Shown: positions 36,921-47,781, counted from the first letter of the stretch. The stretch: 64,000 nucleotides of DNA from Rhizobium sp. CCGE531 (GCF_003627795.1 NZ_CP032685.1:558001-622000), one strand, 5' to 3'. Numbers and translations: made by a program. The notes: generated by a model not told the origin, from the letters alone.

Positions 36921-37952
36921 TTAGGCGAAGACGATCTGTGCTTTCATCGCCTTGCTTCGATCCGAAGCGATCTCGAAGGCGCTGATCGCCTCGGCAAGCG
37001 GCAAGGTGTGCGTGATGAGTGGCCGCACGTCGATAAGGCGCTTGCGCATCAGATCGACGCCGACGGCAAACTCCTCATGGAAGCGGAAAGAGCCGCGCAG
37101 CTCCAGTTCCTTGGCGGTGATCGCCATCATCGGCAGGCTCATGTCACCGCCGAGACCGAGCTGCACGATGATCCCGCGCGGGCGAAGCGCTGCGATACCG
37201 CCGACCAGCGCGGCAGCGGCGCCCGAGCATTCATAAAGGACATCGAAGGTGCCCTTGTCGGCGGAGTAAGCGACAAGTGCCTCCGGCTCGTTCTTCGTAT
37301 TGATGATCCTGTCGGCGCCAGCCTGCTTGGCGAGCGACAGGGTGAAATCCGAAAGATCGGTCGCCACGATCTCGGCAGCGCCCGCCCGGCGGGCAGCCAG
37401 GATCGAGAGCACGCCGATCGGACCGCAGCCGGTCACGAGAACGCGCTTGCCGAGCATCTCGCCTGCGCGTCGTGTGGCATGCAAGGTGACGGCCAGCGGT
37501 TCCGCCATCGCTGCCTCACCCGGCGTCAGGCCATCAGCCGGCACGCATTGGATGGCATCGGCGACGAGCGTCTCGCGAAATGCGCCCTGAATATGCGGAA
37601 AGGGCATGGCACTGCCATAAAAGCGCATGTTGAGGCATTGATTGGCCAACCCCTGCAGGCAATAGCGGCAGGTCCGGCAGGGGCGGGAAGGGGAGACGGC
37701 AACGAGCTGACCGACCTCAAGGCCTTGCACGCCGTCGCCGAGGGCGATGACTGTTGCGCTGACCTCATGCCCCAGGATCATCGGCTCCTTCAAGCGCACC
37801 GTGCCGAAGCCGCCGTGATGATAGTAATGCAGGTCGCTGCCGCAGACCCCGCCGGTCGCGAGCTTCAGCTTGACTTCTCCCGCACCTGGTTCCTCCTCCG
37901 GACGATCCTCGATCCGCACATCCTTGGCGGCGTGAGCAACGATGGCTTTCAT
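36921..37952 (-). CDS. idnD: L-idonate 5-dehydrogenase
   Basis: This 343-residue zinc-dependent medium-chain dehydrogenase has the catalytic zinc site GGVCGSDLHYYHHGGFG and GHEVSATV, structural-zinc cysteines in RPCRTCRYCLQG, and the NAD(P) motif GCGPIG. The pattern matches IdnD, which oxidises L-idonate to 5-keto-D-gluconate. The upstream frame to 38066 overlaps the neighbouring gene and is not needed; the ATG at 37952 is standard. It follows the 2-hydroxyacid dehydrogenase by 10 bp, in one operon from the operator at 38936. Confidence 0.85.
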   Translation of the reverse strand: MKAIVAHAAKDVRIEDRPEEEPGAGEVKLKLATGGVCGSDLHYYHHGGFGTVRLKEPMILGHEVSATVIALGDGVQGLEVGQLVAVSPSRPCRTCRYCLQGLANQCLNMRFYGSAMPFPHIQGAFRETLVADAIQCVPADGLTPGEAAMAEPLAVTLHATRRAGEMLGKRVLVTGCGPIGVLSILAARRAGAAEIVATDLSDFTLSLAKQAGADRIINTKNEPEALVAYSADKGTFDVLYECSGAAAALVGGIAALRPRGIIVQLGLGGDMSLPMMAITAKELELRGSFRFHEEFAVGVDLMRKRLIDVRPLITHTLPLAEAISAFEIASDRSKAMKAQIVFA

Positions 37953-37962
37953 CTTTTTCTCC

Positions 37963-38910
37963 TCAAAGAACGGGTGTCGGCAGAGCCTGGCCGGCGAAAT
38001 GGGCGGCGAGATTGTCGCGCACCAGCTTGCCCATGGCCTTGCGCGTCTCCAGCGTGCCGGAGGCATGGTGAGGCTGCAGTAGCACGTTGTTCAATGCTAG
38101 GAAGCGCGGATTGAGCTTCGGCTCGCCTTCGAAGACGTCGAGCGCAGCCGATCCGAGCTTGCCAGCCTCCAGCGCGTCGAGCAGTGCTTCCTCGTCGATA
38201 TTGGAGGCTCTGGATATGTTGATCAACATGCCTTCCGGGCCGAGCGCTTCGATCACCTCACGGCCGACAATATGCCGGGTTGCCGCTGAGGCGGCGAGCG
38301 TGACGAACAGGAAATCCGATTGTTTCGCGAGCTCGACCGGATCGGCCACGAAGGCCATGTCGGCTGCGTAGGATTTCGCCTCGACATCGGAATAGGCGAT
38401 CTGCATGTCGAAGCCCTTCAGGCGCTTGGCGACTTCGAAGCCGATGCGGCCGAGACCGAGCACGCCGGCACGCCGTCCCCAGACGCGGCGCTTGAGGGGG
38501 TAAAGCCCCTTCTGCACCCAGCTGCCGTCGCGTACCCAGGTCTCGGCACCAATCATGCCGCGCGACAGGCAGAGCATCATGGCAACCCCCAGGTCCGCGA
38601 CGTCGTTGGTCAGGACGTCGGGCGTATTGGTGACGCGAATGCCGCGCTCGCGGCAGGCTTGCAGGTCGACGGCGTCAAAGCCCACGCCATAGACCGAAAT
38701 GACCTCCAGATTCGGGCAGGCCTCGATCATGGCCCGATTGGCGCCGAGCTCGCCGCGTGTGGCGATGGCCTTGATCGACGGCCCGACGTCGGTAAGCAGT
38801 TTCGCCTTGTCGTCGGCCTCGAAATAGCGATGCACCTGAAACGCCGCATCGAGCGGTTCTTGATCCCATTGCGGATAGGGGCCAATCTGCAGGATCGGTG
38901 GCTTGTCCAT
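37963..38910 (-). CDS. D-2-hydroxyacid dehydrogenase
   Basis: This 315-residue NAD(P)-dependent dehydrogenase of the GhrB/glyoxylate-hydroxypyruvate-ketogluconate reductase type has VYGVGFDAVDL, the nucleotide motif GLGRIG, the catalytic Arg in ISRAS, Glu in DVFEGEP, and His in LLQPHHASGT. In a ketogluconate block a 2-ketogluconate reductase role is plausible, but the substrate is not fixed by sequence. It starts 26 bp from the operator at 38936-38951 and leads idnD. Confidence 0.82.
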   Translation of the reverse strand: MDKPPILQIGPYPQWDQEPLDAAFQVHRYFEADDKAKLLTDVGPSIKAIATRGELGANRAMIEACPNLEVISVYGVGFDAVDLQACRERGIRVTNTPDVLTNDVADLGVAMMLCLSRGMIGAETWVRDGSWVQKGLYPLKRRVWGRRAGVLGLGRIGFEVAKRLKGFDMQIAYSDVEAKSYAADMAFVADPVELAKQSDFLFVTLAASAATRHIVGREVIEALGPEGMLINISRASNIDEEALLDALEAGKLGSAALDVFEGEPKLNPRFLALNNVLLQPHHASGTLETRKAMGKLVRDNLAAHFAGQALPTPVL

Positions 38911-38935
38911 CTTTCATGTCCTCCCTTGACATCAA

Positions 38936-38951
38936 ATGTTATCGATAACAT
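38936..38951. promoter_or_regulatory. LacI-type operator ATGTTATCGATAACAT
   Basis: A perfect 16-bp palindrome lies in the 85-bp divergent gap between the hydroxyacid dehydrogenase and idnO, placed to control both transcripts. Confidence 0.85.
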
Positions 38952-38995
38952 AAACAAGGAAGACAGGCATTGTCGAGATAAAAACGGAGGAAACG

Positions 38996-39754
38996 ATGTC
39001 TCTTGGTCTTTTCGATCTGAAAGGGCGGCGAGCCCTGGTGACGGGTTCTTCCCAGGGCATCGGGCTTGCGCTGGCGAAAGGTTTGGCGGCAGCGGGCGCG
39101 GAGCTGGTTCTCAACGGACGCGACAAGGATAAGCTCGCCAAGGCGGCTGAAAGCTTCGAGGGTAAGGTGCATCTGCTGGCATTCGATGCCACGGATCATG
39201 AGGCTGCGCGGCAGGCTGTCGATGCTTTCGAAGCGGAGACGGGCGCGATCGATATCCTCGTCAACAATGCCGGCATGCAGTTTCGCACGCCGCTCGAGGA
39301 TTTTCCCGCCGACGCCTTCGAGCGGCTTCTGCGCACGAACATATCGAGCGTCTTCAATGTCGGTCAGGCCGTTGCGCGGCATATGATCAAGCGCGGCGCC
39401 GGAAAGATCATCAACATCGCAAGCGTGCAGACGGCGCTGGCGCGGCCATCGATCGCGCCCTATACGGCAACCAAGGGTGCGGTCGGCAATCTCACCAAGG
39501 GCATGGCGACGGATTGGGCCAGGTATGGGTTGCAATGTAATGCCATCGCGCCCGGTTATTTCGATACGCCATTGAATGCAGCGCTGGTTGCTGACGCCGA
39601 TTTCTCCGCATGGCTCGAAAAGCGCACGCCCGCCGGCCGCTGGGGGCATGTCGAAGAACTGGTCGGCGCATGCATCTTCCTGGCGTCCGACGCTTCCTCC
39701 TTTGTCAACGGTCATGTGCTCTATGTCGATGGCGGTATCACAGCCTCGCTCTGA
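38996..39754 (+). CDS. idnO: 5-keto-D-gluconate 5-reductase (SDR)
   Basis: This 252-residue short-chain dehydrogenase has FDLKGRRALVTGSSQGIGLA (cofactor motif TGSSQGIG), NNAG, catalytic Ser in NIASVQ and YTATKG (Tyr, Lys). The pattern resembles gluconate 5-dehydrogenase/IdnO, which reduces 5-ketogluconate to D-gluconate. It is divergent from idnD, shares the operator at 38936, and is followed by gluconokinase with overlapping frames, which supports this substrate. Confidence 0.85.
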   Translation: MSLGLFDLKGRRALVTGSSQGIGLALAKGLAAAGAELVLNGRDKDKLAKAAESFEGKVHLLAFDATDHEAARQAVDAFEAETGAIDILVNNAGMQFRTPLEDFPADAFERLLRTNISSVFNVGQAVARHMIKRGAGKIINIASVQTALARPSIAPYTATKGAVGNLTKGMATDWARYGLQCNAIAPGYFDTPLNAALVADADFSAWLEKRTPAGRWGHVEELVGACIFLASDASSFVNGHVLYVDGGITASL

Positions 39755-40265
39755 CGGCGCTGAGCTGCGCCGCTTCGTCGTCATGGGCGTCAGCGGCTGC
39801 GGCAAGTCGTCGGTCGGTTCGGCGATCGCGGCGCGCATTGGCGGCATCTATGTCGATGGTGATGATCTTCATCCACCGGCCAACGTTGCCAGGATGAGTG
39901 CCGGCATTCCGTTGACCGACGCCGACCGATGGCCCTGGCTCGACAAGGTCGGTCAATGCCTGGCCTTGGCGAATGAGACGGCGCTGATTGGATGTTCGGC
40001 GCTGAAGCGCATCTATCGCAATCGGATCCGCGAGGTTGCCGGCGCGCCGGTTTGCTTCATTCATCTCGCTGGCACGCGGGAAACCATCCTGAGGCGTCTG
40101 GAAGCAAGGCGGGAGCATTTCATGCCGTCGGCTTTGCTCGACAGTCAGTTTGCCGCGCTCGAGCCGCCTGGCGCTGACGAACGGGCGATCACTGTCGATA
40201 TCGATCAGCCGCTGGATGCGGTGGTGGCGGCTATCATAGCCGCATTGGAGGAGGACCAATCATGA
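39729..40265 (+). CDS. gntK: Gluconokinase
   Basis: This GntK-type kinase of about 178 residues has the P-loop MGVSGCGKSSVG, YVDGDDLHPPANVARMSAGIPLTD and CSALKRIYRNRIR, the family's normal length. It makes 6-phosphogluconate from gluconate and ATP. The chosen ATG at 39729 overlaps the idnO 3' end by 26 bp and lacks a clear ribosome binding site; starts slightly upstream or at 39783 are possible. It overlaps the next gene by 4 bp. Confidence 0.87.
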   Translation: MAVSQPRSDGAELRRFVVMGVSGCGKSSVGSAIAARIGGIYVDGDDLHPPANVARMSAGIPLTDADRWPWLDKVGQCLALANETALIGCSALKRIYRNRIREVAGAPVCFIHLAGTRETILRRLEARREHFMPSALLDSQFAALEPPGADERAITVDIDQPLDAVVAAIIAALEEDQS

Positions 40266-41149
40266 GCAACAACGTGGCGCTGATCGGCGCCGGCGCAATG
40301 GGCGGTGCAATCGGCTCCCGCCTGGTGGAGACCGGCAATCGGCTGACGGTTTTCGATCTCGACAAGGACAAGGTTGCCATCCTGACCGCAAAAGGTGCGA
40401 TGGCGGTCGACAGCGCCGCGGAGGCGGCAAGCGTTTCCGATTTCGTCATCTTGAGCCTCAATTCGCCCAGGATTGTGCATGCCGCGGTATTCGGCCCGGG
40501 CGGTGTCGCCGAAGGCGCCAGGCCGGGAACGCTGATCATCGACATGTCGTCGATCGATCCTGACGCGACCAAAGCGTTTGCCGTCGAAGCGGCGGAAAAG
40601 AGACTGCGCTGGGTGGACAGCCCGCTTTCCGGCGGCGCGCCGAAGGCGCTGATCGGGCAGCTGACCCTGATGGCTGGCGGTAACGAGCAGGATGTCGCGG
40701 ATGCGCATCAGGTCCTGCGCCATGTGGCTTCGAACTACACGCATATGGGCCCTGCCGGTGCGGGCCAGACCACGAAGCTGATCAATCAGGTTCTTTGCGC
40801 ATTGAACTTCCTCGCGGTCGCGGAGGCGACGCAATTGGCGCTGGATGCCGGCGTCGATGCCGCCAAGATCCCGCAGGCGCTGAAGGGCGGACGAGCCGAC
40901 AGTGCTATCCTCCAGGAATATATGCCGCGCTACGTGACCAAGGATTATCGCCGCACCGGCCGCATCGACAACATGGTCAAGGATCTGAACGGCGCCCAGG
41001 ATCTCGCCCGCCGGACCAATACCGCCATGCCGCTGACGGCGGTCTGTGCCGAGATACACCGCATGCTGACGGCTTCCGGGCTCGGCGGCGAAGATCAGGC
41101 GGCATTGATGGAATTCTTCAAAGGACCGAACAAGGAGATTGCCGGATGA
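40262..41149 (+). CDS. 6PGDH-like beta-hydroxyacid dehydrogenase
   Basis: This 295-residue NAD(P)-dependent dehydrogenase has the N-terminal ALIGAGAMGGAIG motif, DSPLSGGAPKALIGQLTLMAGG, GAGQTTKLINQ (catalytic Lys) and a C-terminal helical domain. Family members include tartronate semialdehyde reductase and 3-hydroxyisobutyrate dehydrogenase. True 6-phosphogluconate dehydrogenase is longer, so this is more likely a 2-hydroxy-3-oxo-acid reductase. ATGA overlaps with gntK and with the next gene show tight coupling. Confidence 0.82.
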   Translation: MSNNVALIGAGAMGGAIGSRLVETGNRLTVFDLDKDKVAILTAKGAMAVDSAAEAASVSDFVILSLNSPRIVHAAVFGPGGVAEGARPGTLIIDMSSIDPDATKAFAVEAAEKRLRWVDSPLSGGAPKALIGQLTLMAGGNEQDVADAHQVLRHVASNYTHMGPAGAGQTTKLINQVLCALNFLAVAEATQLALDAGVDAAKIPQALKGGRADSAILQEYMPRYVTKDYRRTGRIDNMVKDLNGAQDLARRTNTAMPLTAVCAEIHRMLTASGLGGEDQAALMEFFKGPNKEIAG

Positions 41150-41478
41150 TCACCCGATACGCATTATTCGAGGGTAAAGTCAGGGAAGGGGAGGCGGAAG
41201 CGTTTCGTACGGCCGTCATGGAAACCATCCTGCCGAAGTGGAAGCAGTTTCCCGGCGCGCTCGACGTACGGGTCACATTCGCCGAAGCACGCGACGAAGG
41301 CGCGCCTGAGTTTCCGATGATCCTGGCCGTCAACTATCCCGACATGGCTGCCGTGGAAAAGGCCCTGGCTAGCCCGGTGCGGACCGAGGCGCGGGCTGCG
41401 ACGGAAGCCGTCCTCTCCCGGTTCTTCGAGGGACGCATCCATCATCATGTGACGCTTGCACATGAGTTTCAGCTATAA
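41146..41478 (+). CDS. Small dimeric alpha/beta-barrel-like protein
   Basis: This 110-residue protein starts at an ATGA overlap with the previous gene. It opens with MITRYALFEGKVREGEAEAF and ends with the His pair HHHV. The pattern recalls EthD or antibiotic-biosynthesis-monooxygenase-like dimeric ferredoxin-fold proteins, but no exact family is claimed. The tight coupling means that it is made with the sugar-acid dehydrogenases, perhaps acting on a labile intermediate. Confidence 0.7.
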   Translation: MITRYALFEGKVREGEAEAFRTAVMETILPKWKQFPGALDVRVTFAEARDEGAPEFPMILAVNYPDMAAVEKALASPVRTEARAATEAVLSRFFEGRIHHHVTLAHEFQL

Positions 41479-41585
41479 GCAGTCTTACAAGATACGCTTC
41501 GAGGCGAATGCGGAATGAGCCCGTACCCGCATAAGGGGATGAATGGGGCGGGCTCTTGCCATCCTGGGAGAGGCATACTACTCTG

Positions 41586-41601
41586 ATGGTAACGATAACA
41601 T
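41586..41601. promoter_or_regulatory. LacI-type operator variant upstream of lacI gene
   Basis: ATGGTAACGATAACAT matches 14 of 16 bases of the perfect palindrome ATGTTATCGATAACAT and sits 10 bp before the regulator's start, suggesting weaker autoregulation. Confidence 0.7.
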
Positions 41602-41610
41602 AGGCCGTCG

Positions 41611-42630
41611 ATGAGCAACGATCGCAAAACGCCCACCATGGCAGACATAGCCCGCGTCATGGGAGTTTCTCCGATGACGGTATCACGCGCCTTCAAGGCC
41701 GACAGCCTCGTCAGCCCGCAGACGCGTCAAGCCATCCTGGAGACGGCGGAAGAACTGGGCTATGTCTTCGACAGCATGGCTTCCAACCTGCGCTCGCAGA
41801 AGTCGGGCTTTGTCGCCGTCACCATCCCATCCATCAACAATGCCAACTTCGCCGATACGGTCGGCGGTCTCTCCGATACCCTGTCGAAGCGGGATATGCA
41901 GATCCTGCTCGGCTATACCGACTACGATGTCGAGGAGGAGGAGCGGCTGATCGAACAGTTGCTGCGCCGCAAGCCGCAGGCAATCGTCGTCACCGGCGGC
42001 AGGCATACGGTGCGCGCGCGCCGGCTCTTGCAGACCGTGGCAATCCCCGTGATCGAGACCTGGGACATCCCGACCGATCCGATCGGCCATTATGTCGGCT
42101 TTTCCAATACGGCCGTCATGCGAGACATGGTGGACCATTTCGTTGCGCTCGGCTGCCGGCGCATCGCCTTCATCGGTGGTGATGTCGAACGGGACTCACG
42201 CGGCAGCGAGCGCCGGCTCGGCTTCATCGCCGCGATGCAGGCGCATGGCCTCGATGCTTCGAGATTGATCGCGGCGGGGCCGCCGCCGATTTCGATGCGG
42301 GAAGGCGCCAATGCCATGGCGAAGCTGATCGAGCTCTATCCGGATACGGAGGCGGTCGTCTGCGTCTCGGATCTTGCCGCCTACGGCGCACTGACCGAAT
42401 GTCGTCGGCTCGGGATTCCCGTGCCGGAACGCTTTTCCATCGGCGGCTTCGGCAATTATGAGATCGGCGAGGTCTGCGTGCCGACATTGACGACGATCAA
42501 CGCCTTCGCGCGGGAAATCGGCGAGCGGACTGCTGAGTTGATCCTCGATATTCTTGATGGCGCGCAGTCGGTCACCGACGTTAAGATTTCGCCGCAACTG
42601 ATTGGGCGCGATAGCAGCCGCCGAGTTTAG
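41611..42630 (+). CDS. LacI-family repressor of the idonate/gluconate block
   Basis: This 339-residue LacI regulator has the helix-turn-helix TMADIARVMGVSPMTVSRAF, the hinge ASNLRSQKSG and a periplasmic-binding-like effector domain (VTIPSINNANFADTVGGL, VTGGRHT, SIGGFGNYEIG). The effector domain looks like GntR gluconate repressors. Four LacI-type palindromes occur only in this block, one 10 bp upstream of this gene, so it is almost surely their binder. The likely inducer is gluconate, idonate or a ketogluconate. Confidence 0.88.
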   Translation: MSNDRKTPTMADIARVMGVSPMTVSRAFKADSLVSPQTRQAILETAEELGYVFDSMASNLRSQKSGFVAVTIPSINNANFADTVGGLSDTLSKRDMQILLGYTDYDVEEEERLIEQLLRRKPQAIVVTGGRHTVRARRLLQTVAIPVIETWDIPTDPIGHYVGFSNTAVMRDMVDHFVALGCRRIAFIGGDVERDSRGSERRLGFIAAMQAHGLDASRLIAAGPPPISMREGANAMAKLIELYPDTEAVVCVSDLAAYGALTECRRLGIPVPERFSIGGFGNYEIGEVCVPTLTTINAFAREIGERTAELILDILDGAQSVTDVKISPQLIGRDSSRRV

Positions 42631-42688
42631 CCCTTTTGCCGAATGAAGTCGCGCGACCCGTAGGCCGCGCCACATCTTTTTGCCGGGA

Positions 42689-43783
42689 TTACTTGCCCCA
42701 GATCTTCTTGTATTGATCCTTATAGCCGTTATCCGGATCAAAAGTGTTCTTCGGGCCGCCATCGGACTGGATATTGTCCGCCGTCACCACATGCAGCGGC
42801 GACAGGTAGCCGGACCATTTTTCGCCGGTGAATGCACGATTGAGTTCATCGACCAGTTGCCAGCCCTGGAGATTGAGGGGTTCGGCGACCGTCACCTTCT
42901 GGAATTGGCCTGCCCTAATACGTTCATAGGCGGATTGCGAGCCGTCGCCGGCGGCGACGTTGATCGGCGCATCGGTGCCGCCCTTGCCGGCGGAGGCCAG
43001 CGACGGACCCATGAAGTCGAAATAGAGGTCGTTGATGGCGAGCGAGTGGGTCCAGCTGTCACCGTATTTCTGCAGGAGCGAAGTGGTCAGCTGGGGCATG
43101 CGCTGCGATGTCTCGGCGATCGGGGTGTCGACATATTCGAGCACCTTGCCACCCAGCCGTTCGATCTCCTGCTTCATCTTGTCCGCCTTGGCGATGGCGA
43201 TCGCATAGGTGGAGTCGGTGAAGATGATGACGCCCGGCTTGCCCTTGGCATCGACGAAAGCCCAGTCGGCGGCCGCTTTCGAGACTTCCATGGCATCGGT
43301 GCTGACATTGGCGAAGAGGCCGTTCTTGTCATCGGGGCCGATGACCGGGCCGGCATGCCAGGCGACCAGCGGGATCTTGGCGGCCTTTGCCTGTTCCAGC
43401 GCCGGCGCCTGCTCGACGGCATCGAAGCCGTCGATGATGATGCCGGCTGGCTGCAGCGCTATCGCCTGACCGAAGGCAGCCGTGCGGCCGCCGATCGAGC
43501 CCGCGCCATCGAGAACCTTCACCTGCCAGCCGATCGCCTTGGCTGCTTCCTCGACGCCGTTGCTGACGCCGAGAATGCCGCCATTCTTGAGATCGCCCGC
43601 GAGCACGACGATGGTCTTGCCGGCCTGCGCCTTCGGGCCGGTCGTCGGGCCATCCCATTTGGTAACCGGGGTTGCATATTTGTCGACGACGGCCTTTGCA
43701 TCGGCCATCGGATCGGCATAGGCCTGCCCGGCGCATAGCACCAGTACCGCGGTCGTGGCTTGCAGGAATTGTCTACGGTTCAT
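42689..43783 (-). CDS. Sugar ABC transporter substrate-binding protein
   Basis: This 364-residue periplasmic protein begins with a twin-arginine-like signal (MNRRQFLQATTAVLVL, cut near AYA) and has the RbsB-type fold: IVVLAGDLKNGGILGVSNGV, IIIDGFDAVEQ, VAAGDGSQSAYERI. It probably binds the sugar acid used by the idn genes. It is last in the operon headed by the ATPase, 39 bp from the permease, with a GGGAGGAG ribosome binding site. The ligand is inferred from position only. Confidence 0.83.
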   Translation of the reverse strand: MNRRQFLQATTAVLVLCAGQAYADPMADAKAVVDKYATPVTKWDGPTTGPKAQAGKTIVVLAGDLKNGGILGVSNGVEEAAKAIGWQVKVLDGAGSIGGRTAAFGQAIALQPAGIIIDGFDAVEQAPALEQAKAAKIPLVAWHAGPVIGPDDKNGLFANVSTDAMEVSKAAADWAFVDAKGKPGVIIFTDSTYAIAIAKADKMKQEIERLGGKVLEYVDTPIAETSQRMPQLTTSLLQKYGDSWTHSLAINDLYFDFMGPSLASAGKGGTDAPINVAAGDGSQSAYERIRAGQFQKVTVAEPLNLQGWQLVDELNRAFTGEKWSGYLSPLHVVTADNIQSDGGPKNTFDPDNGYKDQYKKIWGK

Positions 43784-43822
43784 GTCTTCTCCTCCCTTTG
43801 GACATTTGAACTTCAGATGACT

Positions 43823-44893
43823 TCATTTCTCCGCCGGCTGGGCGGAGAGCTGCGGTGTCTGGGCCGGCGCCATGCGCCCTGCATGGCTGCGGCGGCGCTG
43901 CGCATAGCCGGCAATGCCGATGGCGACGAGCAGGGTCACGCCATTGAACAAAGGCTCGACATAGAAGGAGCCGCCGAATTGCTGGATGCCGGCAATGCCG
44001 ACCGCCAGGATGATGACGCCGATCATCGTGCCCCAGACATTGACGCGGCCGGGCTTGATGGTGGTCGAGCCAAGGAATGCGCCGACCAGTGCTGGCAGGA
44101 GATATTCAAGCCCGACGCTTGCCTGACCGATGCGCAACTTGGAGGCAAGCAGGACGCCGGCGATGGCGGCAAGCGTGCCCGAGGTGACGAAGGCGCCGAT
44201 GACGAAACGGCGAACCGGGATGCCATTGAGCGCGGCCGCTTTCGGGTTGGCGCCGATCGCATAGATGTAACGGCCGATCGGCAGATATTCGAGGACGATC
44301 CACATGACGAAGGCAAGCGCCAGAACGTAGATACCAGTGATCGGCAGGCCGAAGACCATGGTGCCGTTCAGCGCATAAAATCCCTGCGGTAGCATGCCCA
44401 CGACCTGCCGCCCGCCCGTATGCCAGAGCGCGATTGCATAAAGGACCGTGCCGGTGCCAAGCGTTGCAATGAAACTGTCGATCTTGGCGATCTCGACAAG
44501 AAGGCCGTTGAGGAAGCCTGTCAGCGCGCCAAGCGCGATGACAACAAGCACGGCGACCGGCCAGGGCAGGCCAAACATTGTCTGGAGGCTGATCGCAAGC
44601 ACGTGCCAGAGCACGATGCCATAGCCGATCGTCAGATCGATGCGCCCCGCCGCCATCGGAATCATTGCCGCAAGCGACAGGATGGCGATGATCGTCTTGT
44701 CCGAAACGATCGAACGCAGGTTGAGCATTGTTGGGAATGTCTGCGGCAGCAGAATCGAGAAAAGCAGGATCAGCAGCACGGTCAAGATGACGAGGCCGTA
44801 GACAGGCAGCAGACGCTGGATCTTCTGGCCGAGGCTCATGGCCGAAAGCTCGGCGCGGGTCGGCTCAAGCGCATTGGATTCGATCGATTGCAT
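43823..44893 (-). CDS. Sugar ABC transporter permease (RbsC type)
   Basis: This 356-residue polytopic protein has the BPD_transp_2 signature AILSLAAMIPMAAGRIDLTIG and the C-terminal ALVGAFLGSTTIKPGRVNVWG coupling segment. It forms the importer channel with the ATPase and binding protein either side. The cytoplasmic N-terminus is about 35 residues. It starts 16 bp after the ATPase gene. Confidence 0.86.
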   Translation of the reverse strand: MQSIESNALEPTRAELSAMSLGQKIQRLLPVYGLVILTVLLILLFSILLPQTFPTMLNLRSIVSDKTIIAILSLAAMIPMAAGRIDLTIGYGIVLWHVLAISLQTMFGLPWPVAVLVVIALGALTGFLNGLLVEIAKIDSFIATLGTGTVLYAIALWHTGGRQVVGMLPQGFYALNGTMVFGLPITGIYVLALAFVMWIVLEYLPIGRYIYAIGANPKAAALNGIPVRRFVIGAFVTSGTLAAIAGVLLASKLRIGQASVGLEYLLPALVGAFLGSTTIKPGRVNVWGTMIGVIILAVGIAGIQQFGGSFYVEPLFNGVTLLVAIGIAGYAQRRRSHAGRMAPAQTPQLSAQPAEK

Positions 44894-44909
44894 GGTGTTT
44901 TTCTCCGGT

Positions 44910-46406
<1,497 letters not shown>

Positions 46407-46440
46407 CCTGCTCCTCCCAAAGCGTCGATGAGAAGAGGCT

Positions 46441-46456
46441 ATGTTATCGATAACAT
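46441..46456. promoter_or_regulatory. LacI-type operator ATGTTATCGATAACAT
   Basis: A perfect 16-bp palindrome identical to 38936-38951 lies just upstream of the importer operon. It links transport to the idn catabolic genes. Confidence 0.85.
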
Positions 46457-46794
46457 TCCGTCAAGACCTTCTGTTCCCGACCCCATTGCCGGACGCATTC
46501 CTTTAACATTGAAAGAATTGAATTCTGTTTTGCTCAAATGATTTCCTTTATATGTAAAATAAAGAGATCAGAGATCGCAATCATCTTATGAAATGACAAT
46601 ATTTCTCGCTAAGCGTTCATAGTACTAACTGTAGTTGTATTCTTCTGGGCTCGGACTAATATTTCTTGGGTAGTGCGCTCGGATCATATTTCGTCTAGAA
46701 TTATTTGCTGGGGATACGAATGACGAGCTGCTGCTGCACGCATTGAGCAAATTCGGAAGGAAGGCGTCTCACTGCATGCATTCGAGGGAATTTT
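46457..46794. other. AT-rich intergenic region
   Basis: About 340 bp of AT-rich DNA separate the importer operator from the AraC gene. No ORF with a ribosome binding site, repeat or hairpin stood out. It probably contains both promoters. Confidence 0.5.
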
Positions 46795-47781
46795 TTGACG
46801 TACGTTACTCAATCGGTATTCAAAATTGACAACGCCGATGCCGAAGAGATGACGGCGCACTATGCGAGAACCCTGTTTCCTGCCGTTGTCGAGCCGCTCA
46901 AACGACGCGCTTCGATTTCGGTGGAGGACCGACATTATACGGTCGGGTCCTGCAGCGTATGGAACGGGAAATGTCATTCCGGAATGAGCGTGACGCTTCC
47001 GGGCGGTCCCGATGCCTTTGGTCTCTATCTCCCAACCATGGGCAAAATGCTGATCGATGCAGGAGGACGGCAGCTCGTATCGGAAGTAGGCAAGGGCTTG
47101 CTTGCGGATATGTCGTCGTTCGAAAAGCTGACCCTGGATGAGCGGCGCGGCCATATGGGCATCGCCTTCGAAAAATCGGCAATGATCCGTCAGCTGAGCG
47201 AATTGCTGGACGCGCCCGTTCTCGACGATCTGGAAATGGGCGGCACCGTTGATCTCATGACGCAAAGAGGCGCGCAGATCGCGGCACTCGGAAGTTTGAT
47301 CTGGCAGAATCTGACGGCCGACGATGCGGACCGCTCTTCCCCGGCGTTCAGCGAACGTCTGTTGCAGGCGATGATGATCGCGCTGCTGGAGGTGGTGCCG
47401 CATAACTATTCCATGCAATTGCGCAAGCCGGTTTCGCCGGCAATGCCGAAACAGATGAAGCGTGCGATTGAATACATGCATGCCAATGTCGGCGCCGATA
47501 TCCGGATTGCCGAAATTGCCCGCGAGGCCGGCACAAGTGTGAGGTCGGTTCAGGCTGCCTTTCAGCAGTTCAAAAACATGACGCCCCTCAACTATCTGAG
47601 GATGATCCGTCTGCAGGGCGTTCGCAGAGCGCTGCTGGATTGCGGACCTTCACGGCCGGTCGCCGAAATGGCACGCGATTGGGGATTTTCCCATATGGGG
47701 CGCTTTGCGGCGCTCTATCACCAGGCCTTCGGCGAAATGCCGTCCGAGACCGCCAGAAGGCCCCGGAACGACAATAGATAG
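46795..47781 (+). CDS. AraC-family transcriptional regulator
   Basis: This 328-residue protein has an N-terminal AraC-binding-like sensor domain and a C-terminal double helix-turn-helix from about 225 (IRIAEIAREAGTSVRSVQAA, then PVAEMARDWGFSHMGRFAAL). Ribosome binding site GAGGGA lies six bases before a TTG start at 46795. The nearest in-frame ATG (46849) would cut the sensor domain, so TTG is preferred. The target may be the hydrolase gene downstream or the importer to the left. Confidence 0.82.
   Translation: MTYVTQSVFKIDNADAEEMTAHYARTLFPAVVEPLKRRASISVEDRHYTVGSCSVWNGKCHSGMSVTLPGGPDAFGLYLPTMGKMLIDAGGRQLVSEVGKGLLADMSSFEKLTLDERRGHMGIAFEKSAMIRQLSELLDAPVLDDLEMGGTVDLMTQRGAQIAALGSLIWQNLTADDADRSSPAFSERLLQAMMIALLEVVPHNYSMQLRKPVSPAMPKQMKRAIEYMHANVGADIRIAEIAREAGTSVRSVQAAFQQFKNMTPLNYLRMIRLQGVRRALLDCGPSRPVAEMARDWGFSHMGRFAALYHQAFGEMPSETARRPRNDNR

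Noticed and set aside
36900..38114. Plus-strand frame of about 400 codons opposite idnD
   Set aside because: It is antisense to the zinc dehydrogenase with intact motifs; no independent evidence of coding.
40795..41478. Longer version (227 codons) of the small protein after the 6PGDH-like gene
   Set aside because: The first half is out of frame within the dehydrogenase gene; the ATGA overlap at 41146 marks the real start.
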